Origin: Bidens hawaiensis
Taxonomy: Eukaryota; Streptophyta; Magnoliopsida; Asterales; Asteraceae
Direction: 5' to 3'
DNA: 64,000 bases
Assembly (NCBI GenBank): GCA_021521415.1
Contig: JAIQDT010003862.1
Location: forward strand, 124,001 to 188,000
The notes beneath the pieces were generated by a model. It saw only the letters and a list, made by a program, of their open reading frames with translations, had not been told where the DNA came from and made no database searches. Positions 24,147-35,451 of this stretch are shown in pieces. The stretch's first letter is position 1, and each line of letters opens with the position of its first letter. The position numbers were made by a program, and so were the translations under genes.

Positions 24147-25184
24147 TGAAGAGGTAGGTCCCAGCAGAGACCAGTTGGTCCCGCAAGACTCACCTTGAAC
24201 AGGGTTGTCTGCGCAAAGGCCATCTGCTCCCGCAGGACCCACCATGCTCATAGAATCTTACGCGCAGTACGCAAGCTGTACACGCAGGGAAAGCCTCCCA
24301 ATGGTGAAGTACCCCGCCTGTTCCCGCAGTTGCGGATACAAGCCATCAGGGAAGGCTACCCGCAGACAGCAAGGCTACACGTACAAGATTAGCTACTTCA
24401 GCAGTCACGTGAAGGCATGAGCAAGGCAGGAACAATCCCGCCCAAATGAGCCAGTCTGATTCTGAAAGATCTTTTGTACCATACCTACCAAGGTATGGAT
24501 AGGACAGACGATCTGACCAGAACAACCCATGAGCCAATCACAGGGTGACAGCTCACCGACAACAGTGCGAGGAGGAGCACCCTCTAGTACTGTTTGTCAC
24601 TATTAGCCGCTGCCTACTCACCAACTCTCACTGTGGAGCAGGCGCAGCCTACAGTTGGTGGAATAGTATTACTGTTGGCCGTAACCTATTCACCAACCAG
24701 CATGGCCTGCGTACAATCCACAGTCAGTAGGACGTGCATGGTCTACAGTTGGTGGAATAGTGCAGCCGACTTTATTACTGTTGGCTGTAACCTACCCACC
24801 AACCAGTATGGCCTGTGCGTAATCCACTGTTGGTTGAACAGGAATACTATTCAGCCGGCTGTACCTTCTAGAAAACCTACCTTCGGCTATAAATACTCCA
24901 ATATCTTGGAATGGTAAGATCATCTACTATCTCGTATAACTTACTTGATAATTGCTCTAATAGTATTCATATACTTTTATATTCAAAGAGCAATATAGAC
25001 TGATTCTCACGCCGGAGGGTGGTCACAAGGAGGAACCCCCCCCCTTCTCAGTGACGAGCTTACGGTGTCTGTTTTGCAGGTTCCCTAAAGTACAACTTAC
25101 TCTGCTGGACCTAACCTTCGTGGGAAACATTATCTAGCCCCCAGATTATCCATAATCTGCCCGGGGTCACTTAGTGTTTCTTCA
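24147..25184 (+). mobile_element. Right LTR of the Tat-like Ty3/gypsy element (1038 bp)
   Basis: It has the same TGAAGAGG...TTCTTCA ends as the left LTR, with one copy of the 74-bp segment. The near identity of the LTRs suggests a recent origin or LTR-LTR conversion. Its right border lies inside the P-loop codons of an NLR gene. Confidence 0.93.
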
Positions 25185-27268
25185 GAGGTGCTGGAAAGAC
25201 AACTTTGGCAAGAGCTATTGTTGATAAATTGTCTGCTAACTTTGAAGCTAAAAGCTTTATAGAGAATGTTAGGGAAGTTTCAAAAGCATCTTTGTCTGGT
25301 TTGTTATCGCTGCAAAGGCAACTCATTTCAGATTTGCTAAAGGATCAATGCAACAGCATAAGTAGTGTTCATGATGGAAGAAACATGATGAAAAGGATGA
25401 TGTGCGCTAGAAAGGTTCTTGTTGTTCTAGACGATGTGGATCATAAAGACCAGCTTGAGGCATTAGTTGGTGAACCCGCTTGGTTTAAGATAGGAAGTAG
25501 AATTATTATTACAACGAGAGATGAGCAAGTGCTCATAGGGCATAGAGTGAAATTGATTCAAGATGTCAGTCTATTATCAGATGAGGAAGCAATTCGACTC
25601 TTTAACATTCATGCATTTGGGAGAGATGTTCCAACAGAAAGGTATGAAAAACTCGCACTTGAAGTTGTACACTATGCTGCTGGTCTCCCCTTAACAGTGA
25701 AAGTTTTGGGTTCATTTCTGTGTGGTAAAGACGAGCTTGAATGGATGGATGCATTAGAAAGATTGAAAGCAATTCCTTTGAAGGAAACCCTAGACAAACT
25801 AGAATTAAGTTATATCAGCTTGGAGCATGATTACAAGGAAATATTCCTAGATGTTGCATGCTTCTTGAAGGGGTGGGAAAAAGACAAAGTAATTAGACTA
25901 CTTGAAAGTTGTGGATTCCATGCTAGAAATGGGTTAAGAGTTCTTGAGCAAAAATCTCTAATCGTAACTACTAAGGCATTTCACACAGAGTTTATAGATA
26001 TGCATCATCATATAGAAGAAATGGGTAAGAATATTGTGCGTCGCCTACATCCGGATGAGCCATACAGACATAGCCGCTTGTGGATTCGGGAGGAAATTGA
26101 AGATGTGTTGGCTAATAACATGGTAAGAATTTGTTGATGCTAAAACATTTTTTCACTAGTTATGGCACAAAGTTTTATTCTCACTATTCTTGAATTAATG
26201 TCAGGGTACCGAATCAACAAGATGTATATATGTGAAACTCACCCCTGAGATTGTTGTAGAAGGTCTTGGATACATGAAGAAACTTAGATGCCTTATCATA
26301 GATCATAGAAACTACAATAATGATTATGTAGACCAGGTGAAGATTGATGAGGGTAACCAATACTTACCAAATGTATTACGGTACCTAAATTGGTTTCGTT
26401 ACCCTCATAGGTGTTTGCCAAAAACATTCCAAGGAAATAATCTTGTTGCACTTGAAATGCATGACAGTAGAATCGAACAACTTTGGGAAGGAGGAAAGGT
26501 TAGATGATTGTTACATTGATTAGTATGAACATTTATAATCTTATATATGCATCCATTTGTTAGTTCTTGTAAAATTATTTACTTCTTTTGTGCGTATGTC
26601 AGGTTTTGAAGAAGCTCAAATTCCTTGAACTTCAGCGTTCAAAGTTGAAGAACTTGGACCTTGGTTTGATTCCAAATCTTGAGAGGTTAGATCTGTCAGG
26701 ATGCTATCATCTATCGGAACTACATGTACCCATTGGATGTCTTAAAATGCTCGTCTACTTAAACTTACGTTGGTGCAGAAGATTAAAATCGTTTTCATTT
26801 ATCAAGCACTTGGAATCGCTTGAGTTTCTTAATCTAGGTTATTTGTCACTGTGGGAGTTCCCAGATATAATCCCACAACAAAATAATACTAGTTTGATAG
26901 AGCTTGATTTTTCATCAAATAATGTAGCGGAACTACCCTCTTCAATTGGGAAATTTCACAAGCTTGTTTCTCTGAAACTCAGTGGTTGCAAAAGACTCAA
27001 AAATCTTCCAGAAAGCATTCTCGACCAACTAAAATCTTTGAAGAAACTAAGTTTAAGAGGCTGCAAGATAAAAGAGATTCCAGACACCGTTTGCAAGTTA
27101 AATTATCTCAAAGAGCTTGACCTTTGTGCATGCTCTGCACTTGAGAAATTACCTGAGAACCTAGGAGATTTATAATCGTTAGAAATGTTAGACTTACGTG
27201 GCACGCGCATAAGCCGTCTTCCACAAAGTATTTCTTCGTTGAAAGGTCTGGAAATTATTGGATTTTAA
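25185..27268 (+). pseudogene. TIR-type NLR disease-resistance gene, 5'-truncated and with premature stop
   Basis: Three exons fit with matching phase: 25185-26122, 26205-26498 and 26603-27175. Exon 1 begins inside the P-loop (GAGKTTLARAIV), then kinase-2 VLVVLDDVDH, RNBS-B GSRIIITTRDEQ, GLPL as AAGLPLTVKVLGSF, a TNL-type RNBS-D region, and MHHHIEEMGKNIVRR where MHD is expected (MHH here). Exon 2 starts with the TNL-typical NMGTESTR and gives the NB-LRR linker; exon 3 holds about seven LRRs. In such receptors NB-ARC is the nucleotide switch and LRRs give specificity. The TIR domain and first P-loop Gly are missing because the LTR element abuts. An in-frame TAA at 27173-27175 precedes more LRR-like sequence (SLEMLDLRGTRISRLPQSIS) up to 27268. 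The locus is very unlikely to make a working receptor. Confidence 0.92.
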
Positions 27269-27907
27269 TCACTTGATGATTAATCCTACTGAGGACACTT
27301 TTATCTCAAAAACACCAAAGAATGGCACATGATACATTATTGAAGGTAACTTATTTTATGTTTGTTCTTTTACGTTAGGCTTAAATTTTAAAACTAATTT
27401 AATATATGTATAGTCGTATTCACGTAAAACTAGTAATTTGTATCTATAGAATACAAAATAAAGTCTATTTCTGTGACAATGCTTTAGTACATCATGCAGC
27501 TCAGAAAATTGTACCGACCTATATCCAAATTTATCAAATTTAGTTTTTTGGGAAATTGATGCCAACACTATTATTCAAGTGTTTCTATGTATAGATGTTA
27601 ATATGTAAAGTGAGTTTGTCTTGTTCTAAACATTGAATGTGATATTCATCAAACTATAGGCAGTTACCCAACATAGCAATAATAATTGAAAAAATGATCA
27701 AAATGTGCACCTTTACCGACCCAATCCCTAAAATGTCTAGCTCAAGTCAAATATTTACTTTCACATTCTGTCAATCTGTCCATCTAAAACCTCCTGACTG
27801 GCCACTTTTATTTTAGCCCATCATACACCACCAAGTGCACTGCTTCCGACAAACTCCATGTTCATTGACAAAAGCCCGGCCCACCTATTTTCAGTAAGTC
27901 CGAATGA
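27269..27907. other. Intergenic sequence
   Basis: AT-rich, no gene recognised. It may contain decayed downstream NLR sequence, but no LRR motif is readable past 27268. Confidence 0.5.
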
Positions 27908-28433
27908 AATTTTTCCGGAGAAAATTCCCAAAATAGCCCCTTTTAGAGAGAGAGTTCCCAAAATAGCCATTTTTTACTCAAAATCTTTTAGAATTTGAAC
28001 TGGCAAGACGCTTTGGGAAAAGATAAAAATAAAGAGGAAGCAGGCCAAATTTCGAAAGAAGTCAGGTAGGAGACGAGATTTCGGGAAATAATGAAGGTAA
28101 AGTCCAAATTATTTTGTAATCTTTGAGCAAAAGTTCAAATTTTTCCAAATCTTTTTTATTCAAAAAACCGTCCTAAGAGACTGTTTTTTTATTTTCCTAC
28201 ATTTCTCGTCCATATTTTCAAATTATTGGAAAAAGAGATCATCAAATCTCGTCCTGAGAGACGCATTTCGGATGAATTTGTTCTTAAGAGATGAGATTTT
28301 TTTTTCTTTCTTCCAACCTTCATGCTACACACACACTTATACATACATACATATATATACGGAATTTATATATACACACATATATATATTGTATGTATGT
28401 GTGTGTATATATTCCGTGTATATATATATATAG

Positions 28434-30770
28434 GTTTAAGTTCATGAGAGAAGTTAAATTATTGTGAGAAGTGTGAGAAATCAATGCATCCAATCAGATT
28501 CTTTTTCTCTTTAATTAAATACAAGGGTAGAATGGTAAAACTTTCTAGCTAGTTTATATGGAAACTATTGATGTTATTTTTGGACATTTTAATATGTTCA
28601 AACATAAATTTTATTATACCTGTTTATTAGAATTCGTTTATAATTTCAAACCCAGATATAGGGGTAGAATTCATTTTATTAAACCTGTTTAAACAAATAG
28701 TGGTTTATAATTTGATTAATTCTTATTCAAACCCAGACATCTTCTTCCTACATTTATATACATAAAGCAAAGGTCAAGATTAATCCTTTATATTCAAGTC
28801 AATCATATATTCCACGTATCTTGATTCATCAAAATTAATCATCAAAGATTTGTCCTTTATATTCATGTTACAATTCAATTCTTTTAATAATTAATTTTTA
28901 TTATTTATTTCTTTAATGACATTAAAATAATCATATATGTTTATGCTTTAGTTTTTACTATTTTTACTGATATTTTGCATTCATTTATTTTCTTACAATT
29001 TAATTATTTTAATTATAAACTTTTATTATTTATTCTTTAATTACATTAATATAATCATAGACATTTTTGTTGTGGTTTTTACAACTTCATTAGTTTTTAC
29101 TTATTTTTTTTACTTTTTTTACCGAGTTTTTTAGATTCGTTTATTTAAACATGTTTACTTCATAACCTATGAAAAAATACTATGCTTGTCATTTTCGGTT
29201 AAAATATCCATGTAACATAGACTGCCATTCAATAATTGAAAACTAAACCCTTCGCATTAAACAAAAAACTTCCAAATCAAAACCAAGGTTTCATAATATT
29301 GGTCTCTAGACCAATTAAATTAAGTTAGATCAAAATATTAAGTCCAGAAAATACACTTTAAACCAACCACAAATACATGACCAACTATTATCCTTGTATT
29401 TCAATATCCTTGGTGAATCAAACTTTCATTCAGATTCTAAGACCTCCAACTTTTAATGTTCCCATCCGAAAGCAGATTCTTGACGGTAAATTTAATCCTT
29501 ATAATTACCAACCCATCCATCAGATACTTAGCAAAATAACGCTTCTGCACAAGGAAAGTTACAAATATTGTAACATATACTATCAAACAATAAAATATTA
29601 CATAGCACACAGTAAAATGAACAACCTATACAAAACATTAGCAACCTACACAGTAACATGAAGAATCTACACTAACCCTACACAGTAATATGACATACTA
29701 CACAGTAACATGAACAACCTACATATAACATTGATAACCTACACAATAACATTAGCAACCGACACAGTAACATGAAGAACCTACACTAACCCTACTCAGT
29801 AATAGGACATGCTAAACAGTAACATGAACAATCTACACCAACCCTACACAGTAATACACAAACAAACAGTATAATATAGCATACTAAATAGCAACATAGA
29901 AACCTACACAGTAAATACTACCCCTCCATAGTAGTAAACTTAAACAAAAAAAGTTAAATATAACACCTCAAAAATAATTGCTACACATTTATAGCATCAT
30001 TATTAACTTTACCTACATAAACCTATTGATACTACACAATACTGTATGTTCATAACCTACATTGATTCATATGATTCACTGCACATATAAAACATGAAAT
30101 TGGAATACAAAGCATTAACCCTAACATTTTCTTACCATTGATTAATAACACATCCGGATAAATCAACAATTTCCCACACTGATGGAACATAAATAAAGAA
30201 AAAAATTGGATAAAGAACATTAGTCTATTTTACCACCAATTATGGTCACAACAACATAAATCCATGATTTCCTACACTGATTAGAAGTTAAAATATAAGA
30301 AATTGGATTTAGAATACTCATCTAATCTTCATAATTGGAAAATCCTACACCGCCGGTTGTTAGGCTTTTGGACAAATTTTGATGCTTTTTAAAAACCCTA
30401 TCAATTTTATCAACAACATGTCCTCTTTTATAGAAAACAGATGAACAATTGTCAGCAAATGAAGAAAGATACTGAGAATCACTTGATTATTTGTGATATT
30501 GAGTCACTTTGTGTTAATTTGGGAAGAAGTAATCACCAATGAGTGTGACGCTATATTTGGGATTTCTAATTGTCTGCCACCAATTTCAACAAATCTATCA
30601 ACTACAAAATTACTACACTGCCCTTTTTTTGTCAATATGCCATTAAATTAATGACCCATTAATTACAAGTATGCCATAACTAATGTAGGCCATTGATCTA
30701 TTTTGATCAATGGCTATAAATAACTTCTCGCGCTTCTCATAATAAAATGATTTCCCTCCTGAACCATCCC
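28434..30770. mobile_element. Non-autonomous element with imperfect ~45-bp inverted ends, inserted in a TA repeat
   Basis: The left end TATATATATAGGTTTAAG, TTCATGAGAGAAG, GTGAGAAGTGTGAGAA aligns with the reverse complement of the right end (TATATATATAGGGGATGG, TTCAGGAGGGAAA, ATGAGAAGCGCGAGAA). The interior is AT-rich with a degenerate satellite (29560-29930). No coding sequence was recognised. Superfamily is unknown. Confidence 0.6.
29560..29930. repeat. Degenerate CCTACACAGTAACATGAA repeat
   Basis: Short units of about 22 bp with the core ACCTACACAGTAACATGAA recur. A higher-order period of about 113 bp is visible between 29641 and 29754. Confidence 0.7.
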
Positions 30771-30906
30771 CTATATATATACGGAATATATACACACACA
30801 CACATACATGCATATATATACGGAATTTATATATACATATATGTGTGTGTATACGTATACCCAAATTGTATTCCCATTCATCATCATCATCATTCCATTA
30901 CCTCCA

Positions 30907-31167
30907 ATGAGTAGCTGTTTCTCAACCACCAAGATCAGTGGCTCCAACAGAAAATCCCGATCATCCTCCACCTCCACCTCCACCACCGCCGTCAACCACC
31001 ACCGCCGGATAACCAACAAGAGGAAAAACAAGGCGACCACTTCAAGACAACAAAATGGAGTGATCCCGTGTGGCAAAAGAATGGACTTCAGGTATCTTAA
31101 GGATTTTGATCAGAGGTATTCGGTTGGGAAGTTGTTGGGTCATGGTCAATTTGGGTATACGTATGTG
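30907..31167 (+). pseudogene. Captured 5' exon fragment of a calcium-dependent protein kinase (CPK16/18/28 type)
   Basis: A frame from the ATG at 30907 reads MSSCFSTTKISGSNRKSRSS, a low-complexity Ser/Thr/Arg segment, then NGVIPCGKRMDFRYLKDFDQ and RYSVGKLLGHGQFGYTYV. The last part is the start of a kinase domain with the glycine loop GHGQFG. The combination of CFS(A/T)TK, IPCGKR and DFDxRY is typical of the CPK16/18/28 group. Homology stops at 31167 in a TA-rich microsatellite; the rest of the kinase, junction and EF hands are absent. Position 2 is Ser instead of the myristoylated Gly of this group, while Cys4 remains. It lies within the Mutator-like element, so it is a captured fragment; expression is unknown. 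Confidence 0.85.
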
Positions 31168-31192
31168 GAATTTATATATACATATATATATA

Positions 31193-31821
31193 GGTGGGTT
31201 CTAGTAAAAACTCCTCTTAAATAGAAAACTTAAAAACTCCTAAAAACTTCTAAAAAACTATTTTTAACTTTTTTTAAAAAAAATTTTTGAAGTTTCTTTT
31301 TTTTCCATTATTCTTATATGTTGTTATTGGTTCCAAAAAAAAAACTTGTTGGTAACCTCGTCAGTATAGTGTGCATGTGGTGTGCATTGCATATATGCAA
31401 AAGTGTTTTTATTGCATAGAATACAACACTATTGCACATATTTGATACACACCATTGTATATATGCAATATAAGACTAATACACACATCGAATACACATT
31501 AGTACGTATGTGTAATACAACACTACTACACATAACAATACACAAATATTGAATATATGCAATAAAACACTATTAAACTCAAAAATACATAGTAATACAC
31601 ATGTGTAATACAACGGTATCGCACAGTAATATGTATGTGCATTACAGCAGGTTTTTTTTATTTATTTTTATTTTTTTTATATTTTTCGAGTGAAATATAA
31701 GAAAATATAAGAATAATGGCTAAAACAGAATTTTGAAAATATTTTTTTATTTTTAATTAAAAATAATTCTTTAGGAGTTTTTAAGTTTTCTTTTTAAAGG
31801 TGAGTTTTCTCTTGATCCTCT

Positions 31822-31825
<4 letters not shown>
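31193..31825. mobile_element. Small inverted-repeat element in a TA repeat
   Basis: The left end has AGAAAACTTAAAAACTCCTA and the right end its near reverse complement (TAGGAGTTTTTAAGTTTTCT). The outer parts start TATATATAGGTGGG and, as reverse complement, TATATATAGGGAGA. The interior has CA/TG-rich repeats with TGCATATATGCA. No coding sequence. Confidence 0.6.
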
Positions 31826-31874
<49 letters not shown>

Positions 31875-31934
31875 CATGCATATATAATGTATATATATGG
31901 AATATATACACACACACACACATGCATATATATA
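31826..31934. repeat. TA microsatellite
   Basis: A TA run of about 45 bp followed by CATACATGCATA and CACACACA tracts. It is part of the microsatellite into which neighbouring elements inserted. Confidence 0.9.
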
Positions 31935-32625
31935 GGGGTGTTCAAAACTATCCGTATCCGTATCTGAACTATCTGAATTTTTTGATATCCGAAAATTCGG
32001 ATACCCGGATCCCGGATATCCGAAAATTCATATTCGGATTCGGATACCAGTTTTCAGATTTTTCGGATAGTTCAGATATCCGAATTATCCGATATTATAA
32101 TTATAATATTTTCTAATTTTATTTTATATTACAAAATACAAACCCTAGATCTATTTCTTTCTTTACAATCCTCCTCTTTTCTTTACTCCAGGTCGTCCAC
32201 CCTTGACCCTCCACCGTCCTCCAGCCTCCTCCGGTCGTCCACCCTCCTCCGGCCGTCCACCGTCCTCCGGCCGTCCTCCACCCTAATAAATTATTGTTAT
32301 TGTATAATTCAATAATGACGCAAGGGTTTGTTACCATTTCTCGACACTACCGATCAAATCCAAAAGCAGGAGCAGATATGAGGAAGCTGAGGCCCATAAG
32401 ACTATCTGGTGAAAGCCATGATTCTTGTGGCCCATAAGGTGGTTATCCAGGAGCAGATATTAAAGCAGTTTTTTTTTTCCGGATATCCGGGTTTCGAATA
32501 TCCGAACTTCGGATAACCGAAATTTTGGATTCGGATTCGGATAGTGATTTTCACTATCCGAATGGTTCGGATATCCGAAGTTCATATATCCAAAACTTCG
32601 GATATCCGGTTTTGAACAGCCCTAC
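31935..32625. mobile_element. Small inverted-repeat element with GGATATCCG subterminal repeats
   Basis: The ends AGGGGTGTTCAAAAC (left) and GTTTTGAACAGCCCT (right) are inverted. Both flanks are packed with CGGATATCCGAA-type motifs, a hAT-like subterminal pattern. The interior has a CCTCC/GTCCACC-rich stretch at 32180-32285 whose short frames are not convincing genes. Confidence 0.6.
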
Positions 32626-33132
32626 ATATATATACGGAATTTATATATACACACACACATATATATGTGTGTGTGTGTGTTTATATATATATGTATGTAT
32701 GTATAAGTGTGTGTGTGTGTAGGATGAAGGTTGGACGCAAGAAAAGAATCTCGTATGTTATGAACAAATTCATCCTAAATGCGTCTCTCAAAACGAGATT
32801 TCAAAAATCACTTTTTCCAAGAATTTGAAAATATGGACGTGAAAGGTAGGAAACATAAAAAACAGTCTCTCAAGACGGTTTTTTGAAAAAAAAAACTTTT
32901 GAAAAAAAAAAGTTTTACTCCAAGATTACAAAATAATTTGGACTTAACCTCATTATTTCCATAAATCCCGTCTCTTACCTGACTTTCCTTCAGAATTTGG
33001 ATTGCTCCCTCATTATTTTTATCTTTTCCCAATGCGTTTTGGCAGTCCAAATCTTAAATAATTTTAAGAAAAAAAGGGCTATTTTGGAAATCTTCTCTCT
33101 AAAAGGGGCTTGAGAATTTTACCAATTTTTCC

Positions 33133-33355
33133 GCCGGATTGCCAAAATTTTGTAAACCAGGCACTCTGGCTTGTTTTTCTGAAATCCAGGCGGCTGCATA
33201 AATAAAAAACAAATAACAGAATTTTGAGTAATATAACACTATATCAAGAAAAAAAGACGCAATGTCAACCTTAACACTCCTTTTTGTATTCAATATAATA
33301 CTAAAATACATACATCAGGCACAATACTAATCTGATTCATTTGATCCTACACTAC
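33133..33355. other. Intergenic sequence
   Basis: AT-rich; nothing recognised. Confidence 0.5.
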
Positions 33356-33584
33356 GAGCATGTTTGGGATTGAGTTTGAAAAATGCTTATTAGCTTATTG
33401 GCTTTTTCAAAAAGCCATTTTGAAAAGCCAGGATTTGAGGCTTTTGGAAAATTGCTTTTTAACCCTTTCAAAAAGTTAAATTAGGAAAGATTTTTATACT
33501 TGCCAAACACATTTTAATTTATTGGCTTTTTGAAAACTCTAATAAGCCAATAAGCATTTTTCAAACTCAATCCCAAACATGCTC
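33356..33584. mobile_element. MITE, 229 bp, with long terminal inverted repeats
   Basis: GAGCATGTTTGGGATTGAGT opens the left end and its exact reverse complement closes the right end; similarity continues for about 55 bp (GCTTATTGGCTTTTT). The 3-bp direct repeat TAC flanks it. The ends (RTGTTTGGG) resemble the element at 56544. A 3-bp duplication fits a PIF/Harbinger-derived MITE, though that group usually uses TTA/TAA. Confidence 0.8.
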
Positions 33585-33622
33585 TACAAAAACAGAATGA
33601 AACTCTCCCTAAAATTAAAAGA

Positions 33623-34033
33623 ATGAGTCAACAACCCGAGCAAATGTTGCACCAACCCTTGTACCGAGCCAAAGAAAGCCAAAATCTACCTCGAATCAAC
33701 CAATTTCTTGGCACCGTGTACAAGGAAATGTCACATATAACAAGTGTATCAAAAGTGAATGCTTTTAAAACATGTAGAACGGTTCTCAAAATCCATAGAT
33801 TTAGAAGCGATGAACAAATTAAAAAAAACATAGCTAAAATCAATGGATTATATTTAAACAAAAAATGTAGTATAGCCTCTTCAGTTCAAATCTCCAATGA
33901 TCGTTTCGGCATGGACGTATATCATCCTCAGACGAACCAAAGTATTATTTCAATCATCATCAGAGGCACTCTAATACATTTTATTTTAAAAAATAAAAAG
34001 GATCAGATTTCTGGCTTGGATTCTCTACAATAG
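33623..34033 (+). CDS. Unrecognised 136-aa ORF
   Basis: An open frame of 136 codons starts MSQQPEQMLHQPLYRAKESQ and is rich in Ile, Lys and Asn. I recognise no domain. The length is somewhat more than expected by chance in AT-rich DNA, but there is no supporting intron, promoter or paralogue. It may be spurious or a transposon relic. Confidence 0.15.
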   Translation: MSQQPEQMLHQPLYRAKESQNLPRINQFLGTVYKEMSHITSVSKVNAFKTCRTVLKIHRFRSDEQIKKNIAKINGLYLNKKCSIASSVQISNDRFGMDVYHPQTNQSIISIIIRGTLIHFILKNKKDQISGLDSLQ

Positions 34034-35451
34034 AGAATATAATTAAACGCGCTCAGTATAATCAGATTCGATCATATGGGGAAATAATCATCACATCCAT
34101 CCATAGTTATATATAAAACTTGGTACACATGTGTATATTAAAAAAATGACATGTAAATTTCAACCCAATTTATCCCGATTAGTTGTTAAGTCACCACACT
34201 AAAGTCCTGACTAGCATCCAACAAGTTCTACAACACCATATATGTCATAAATACTTTAAAGCTAAAAAAACATATTAAAATTTCTCCGGGTCCGAAATAA
34301 ATGTAGCTCAATGGATATGAGCTGCAGTGAAAGTATTAAGAATTCGGATAATGAATATTGCATCAGCTCATACACAACGCCTATTAATATTGAAGAGTGC
34401 ACAATCAGTATTTCGATGCAAAATAAACAAATTAAAACCTAATTATCGAAATAAATATGCCAGGAGACAGGTAACATCGAAGCAATTGTATACACATCGA
34501 GCTGTTTAATACTGGCGATATATATTAACATTAATAATATTGAATCTATGCTTCGGAAACTAGAAATCATCGAAAACATAAAAGAATGTAGAAAAAGTAA
34601 TAAATAAATGAATAAAAATCTGGCAATCGAAAACACCGACGACAGAGGCGGTGAAAGAGAGAGATGGCGATGGTTTGAGAGAGGTTGGTGGTATTTGTAG
34701 GCGCAGGTAAACCCTTAATTTAATTTGTTAAGGGTTAATTACCGAAAGGTAATATGCGTTGATTAATCGCTAGTTGGTACTCTATCGTTGTCGGAAACAC
34801 TAACGACTCATTAAGGCCTGCTATTGTTTAGCATTACAGTTAGCTACGAGTCCCAATGACAACTTGTAAATAGTGGACACGAGGAGTTGTATTCTGCATT
34901 TGGTTTTCGATGTTCTCTCTTGATACTTGTGTCCCCCCCCCCCCCCCACCCCTCCTTCTGAACGTTGCTTTTCACTAGGAATCCCTGAGTCCCGACATTT
35001 GTTTAAGCGAAGGTTCTACCCAAATATCCAAAGCCATAGCCCAATCATATGGCTATTTTTCAATGTTAAGGCAGCCGCTATTGCTTTAGTAGATTTATCT
35101 AGGCTAAGACCTTAGAGGGAGTAGCAAGCGTTTCATTATCCAAATGTAATTATTAACCAATCATTTTATGTATATGTTTATACTTAAAAGTAAATAGTAT
35201 AAAATAGAGTAAGATATACATTTATCTAGTTGTAAAAATGTATTGCAAATATCTGGAGCTGTCTTTAGTCTTACGTTTGTTTTTTATTTACCTAAAGAAA
35301 TTCTAAATATTCGGGGTGATGATTCAGAATACATTTCATACTAAATTTTAAAGTAAATATAAAGTTAATTACAATGGTTCAAAACCGTACAACTAAAAAA
35401 CCAGAAGCCCAAGCTAGATAACCTCGTCATCCTTCTAAATTTGACCCTCAT
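34034..35451. other. Intergenic sequence
   Basis: AT-rich, with a poly-C run of about 16 at 34933-34948. 34622-34710 is GA-rich and could be the 5' untranslated part of a minus-strand transcript, but no coding exon was found. Confidence 0.4.

Larger units (their letters stand above)
27917..33123. mobile_element. Mutator-like element (Pack-MULE type) carrying a CDPK exon, with nested insertions
   Basis: The left end GGAGAAAATTCCC and right end (reverse complement GGTAAAATTCTC) open long inverted repeats of about 500 bp (roughly 27917-28430 and 32625-33123). Arm blocks include AGCCCCTTTTAGAGAGA, sequence around AAATTATTTTGTAATCTT, and a terminal CA/TA microsatellite. The 9-bp direct repeat AATTTTTCC flanks it at 27908-27916 and 33124-33132, the length expected for Mutator. 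No transposase was seen. Between the arms lies the start of a protein kinase gene (30907-31167). Three smaller elements (28434-30770, 31193-31825, 31935-32625) sit in the TA-rich tracts. Without them the element would be about 1.5 kb. Confidence 0.82.

Noticed and set aside
17449..25184. Simple intact LTR retrotransposon inserted in the NLR
   Set aside because: No shared target duplication, no primer-binding site, gag or RT, and left flank unrelated to an NLR.
32119..32337. Minus-strand Gly/Trp/Thr-rich 72-codon frame
   Set aside because: It is produced by CCTCC/GTCCACC repeats inside a small transposon.
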